A model generated the notes under the pieces. That model worked only from the letters and a program-made list of their open reading frames with translations. It was not told where the DNA came from and did no database searches. A stretch of 64,000 bases of DNA from Vanessa cardui. Its lineage: Eukaryota > Arthropoda > Insecta > Lepidoptera > Nymphalidae. The translations under genes and the position numbers were made by a program. Shown one piece after another: positions 63,184 through 64,000 of this stretch. The stretch covers positions 2,542,001 to 2,606,000 of the forward strand of contig NC_061128.1 in the NCBI RefSeq assembly GCF_905220365.1, in the 5' to 3' direction. Every line of letters starts with the position of its first letter. Within the stretch, counting starts at the first letter, position 1.

Positions 63184-64000
63184 CTGTTAAGAAAAGAAAA
63201 CGAAATATTAATAATTATAATTCTTGGAAAATAAATAAAGATGTACATATTACTTTAAAAATACGATACAATTTTATAATATATTTATTACGTTTATGAG
63301 AGAGCGCATGCACATGCTGCATGCTGTGTTTCGAAGCGTACCTAAATCGATGGCGCGAACCATGAGGCTTGCATAGTTTTTTATAGCGGTTGTGATTTTA
63401 TATTTATATTTCACATAATAAGCACAATTAATTTTTTTACGGGGGATACATACATTTTTATAGAGCTTGTGAAATAATATTTAAGGATTTACCGTCTTCA
63501 ACTAATTGTCTAAAAAACTATAGATTTTTTGTGTTTTGCGTTATACAATATGTATGTATTATTTTAAATATAGTTAAAACTTTATGATGTTATTGATTAT
63601 CTGTATCTCTGACATTAAATTATTTTTTAAGAAACAGTTTATTTAAACGTTTTGTATTTAGAATAAAAATCATCTCATATACATTGGCATATATTTTTAT
63701 ATAATAATAGTTAAGTGCTGTTTATATTACCAAATTTGTTTAATTTTTAATTAATAAAAAATATGAATTTTCATTTCAGAATACATACATATATATTTTA
63801 TATAATTTATAATTAGCTGCAGGTATCGTTAGTGTGTAAATATGTGTAAAATACGTGAATTTAAATATAAATAAATAAACTTGTACTAAAAGTCAGGAAT
63901 AGAAAGCATTATGATTGACGGAACTAAAACTGAAGAAATACTTAAAACAATATATGAACACAGACCTGAGATAAGTTGTTATAAAATTTTTACTATTATG
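63184..64000. other. AT-rich flank at the right edge
   Basis: No exon is recognisable here. It is probably intron if the acceptor at 63184-63186 is used. A GC-richer spot at about 63304-63355 has repeated GCATGC/CATGC units and a TCGATGGCGCG element. The rest is AT-rich sequence. Confidence 0.4.

Noticed and set aside
1..64000. CRISPR arrays, bacterial-type operons, riboswitches, rho-independent terminators
   Set aside because: The sequence is eukaryotic in structure. No spaced direct-repeat array or bacterial gene was seen.

Overview
The window looks like nuclear DNA of a moth or butterfly (Lepidoptera). By eye it is about two-thirds A+T or more. It has long introns and short isolated GC-richer exons with GT..AG borders. 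It also carries tRNA-derived SINEs and a Helitron-like remnant of types I know from butterfly genomes. No bacterial operon, CRISPR array, rRNA or functional tRNA gene is visible.

One gene dominates: the 5' part of a Tet (ten-eleven translocation) DNA dioxygenase gene on the minus strand, read from right to left. Three coding exons can be supported. Exon A (61309-62451, 381 codons) carries the start codon and a low-complexity Ser/Thr/Pro-rich N-terminus with a basic nuclear-localisation-like patch. Exon B (57336-57478) encodes an eight-cysteine CXXC zinc finger of the TET/CXXC4/5 class. Exon C (29326-29412, 29 codons) encodes a short Arg/Gly linker that resembles an AT-hook. All junctions are phase 0. 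The dioxygenase domain is not visible and should lie beyond the left edge (below position 1). About 60 kb of the window is therefore intron, in blocks of 3.8 kb, 27.9 kb and at least 29.3 kb.

Exon B is odd. As printed it holds two extra bases right after the last zinc-binding Cys codon. Its normal-looking tail is thereby shifted out of frame, and a stop appears unless splicing moves to an internal GTGAGA donor, which happens to be in phase. A full-length SINE ends about 20 bases into the intron beside the same exon.

Right of Tet (62452-64000) are its presumed promoter or 5' UTR and one candidate minus-strand exon (63040-63183) behind a strong acceptor. This may be the last exon of a neighbouring gene or a 5' UTR exon of Tet.

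The introns hold SINEs (16.4, 18.5, 21.3, 27.9, 28.1, 35.0 and 57.1 kb), a Helitron-like piece (47.6 kb), a paired GC-rich repeat module (20.8 and 21.7 kb), a 56-bp AT palindrome (38.2 kb) and many perfect hairpins. They also hold GC-richer regulatory-looking islands, including four CTCF-like AGATGGCG sites in under 250 bp beside exon C. I found no convincing new multi-gene system. The most useful observations concern the CXXC exon and the non-coding structure around it.
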